Origin: an uncultured Paracoccus sp.
GTDB taxonomy: Bacteria; Pseudomonadota; Alphaproteobacteria; Rhodobacterales; Rhodobacteraceae
DNA: 31,417 bases
Reading direction: 5' to 3'
NCBI RefSeq assembly: GCF_946221145.1
Contig: NZ_CAMIOH010000008.1
Location: 1-31,417 of the forward strand
The translations under genes were made by a program, and so were the position numbers. Each line of letters opens with the position of its first letter. Within the stretch, counting starts at the first letter, position 1. Positions 31,196 through 31,417 of this stretch are shown here, in pieces. Under the pieces are notes generated by a model. That model was not told the DNA's origin. It was given only the letters and a program-made list of their open reading frames with translations, and ran no database searches.

Positions 31196-31417
31196 TCAGG
31201 CGCCGATTGCCAGGCGTTCGGCATTGGGCGTCGGTTCGCGAAGCACATAGCCCCGGCCCCAGACGGTCTCGATATGGCTGTCGCCGCCAATTGCCTCGGA
31301 CAGTTTCTTGCGCAACTTGCAGATGAACACGTCGATGATCTTCAGTTCGGGTTCGTCCATGCCGCCATACAGGTGGTTCAGGAACATTTCCTTGGTCAGC
31401 GTCGTGCCCTTGCGCAG
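31196..31417 (-). CDS. ctrA: Cell-cycle response regulator CtrA, C-terminal part
   Basis: The last 73 codons of an OmpR-type response regulator run off the window edge. The sequence [20 protein letters not shown] followed by [17 protein letters not shown] and [12 protein letters not shown] is the winged-helix DNA-binding domain of CtrA, nearly invariant across alphaproteobacteria. CtrA controls division, motility and gene transfer agents depending on the lineage; in Rhodobacterales it is usually non-essential. The receiver domain is outside the window. It ends 93 bases before ligA on the same strand. Confidence 0.93.
   Translation of the reverse strand: MRKGTTLTKEMFLNHLYGGMDEPELKIIDVFICKLRKKLSEAIGGDSHIETVWGRGYVLREPTPNAERLAIGA

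Overview
The window is about 31.4 kb of dense, GC-rich chromosome from an alphaproteobacterium. Three things point to the Rhodobacteraceae, with Paracoccus as the best guess. First, the proteins look right for the group: a CtrA C-terminus, an RpoD with a large acidic insert, and a YebC, NrdR, RibD and RmuC set. Second, base composition and codon use fit. Third, the gene content is core chromosome. I see no rRNA, tRNA, CRISPR array, insertion sequence or prophage, and no stretch of 300 bases without a gene.

Layout. 1-3.9 kb, minus strand: yebC, a DUF1127 protein, an SLC13-type transporter with two RCK_C domains, and a YmdB-type metallophosphoesterase. 4.0-7.1 kb, plus strand: an unusual three-gene run of a degenerate 2-dehydro-3-deoxygalactonokinase homologue, an Lpd-like flavoprotein and a metallo-beta-lactamase-like protein. 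7.1-11.6 kb: a beta-hydroxyacid dehydrogenase (minus), a penicillin-acylase-family protein that seems to have lost its nucleophile (plus), and a zinc alcohol dehydrogenase (minus). 11.6-19.2 kb, minus strand: ribD, nrdR, yjbQ, rmuC, rpoD and dnaG, covering riboflavin synthesis, ribonucleotide reductase control and replication/transcription. 19.2-21.4 kb: a TetR regulator, a small lipoprotein and an FMN lactate dehydrogenase-type enzyme. 21.4-22.7 kb: a pair of exported proteins of unknown function with clearly lower GC. 22.8-26.5 kb: rplY, trmFO, gluQRS (ribosome and tRNA functions), hisI on the other strand, and a U-type Fe-S scaffold homologue. 26.5-31.4 kb, minus strand: ctrA (partial), ligA, recG and a tiny gene described next.

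The most interesting item is at 26.55-26.80 kb. Just downstream of recG lies a compact minus-strand unit. It has a perfect alphaproteobacterial LexA (SOS) box, GTTC-N7-GTTC. It also has a 31-codon ORF with a good ribosome binding site that encodes one transmembrane helix, and an intrinsic terminator. The layout recalls SidA, the small SOS-induced division inhibitor of Caulobacter, although I claim no sequence homology. A perfect hairpin abuts its start codon and contains the Shine-Dalgarno sequence.

The second regulatory finding is in the rpoD leader. Two copies of the same dyad, TGATTCGC-N7-GCGAATCA, sit 83 bp apart on either side of a plausible promoter. Together with a half-site they place five GANTC (CcrM methylation) sites in about 105 bp.
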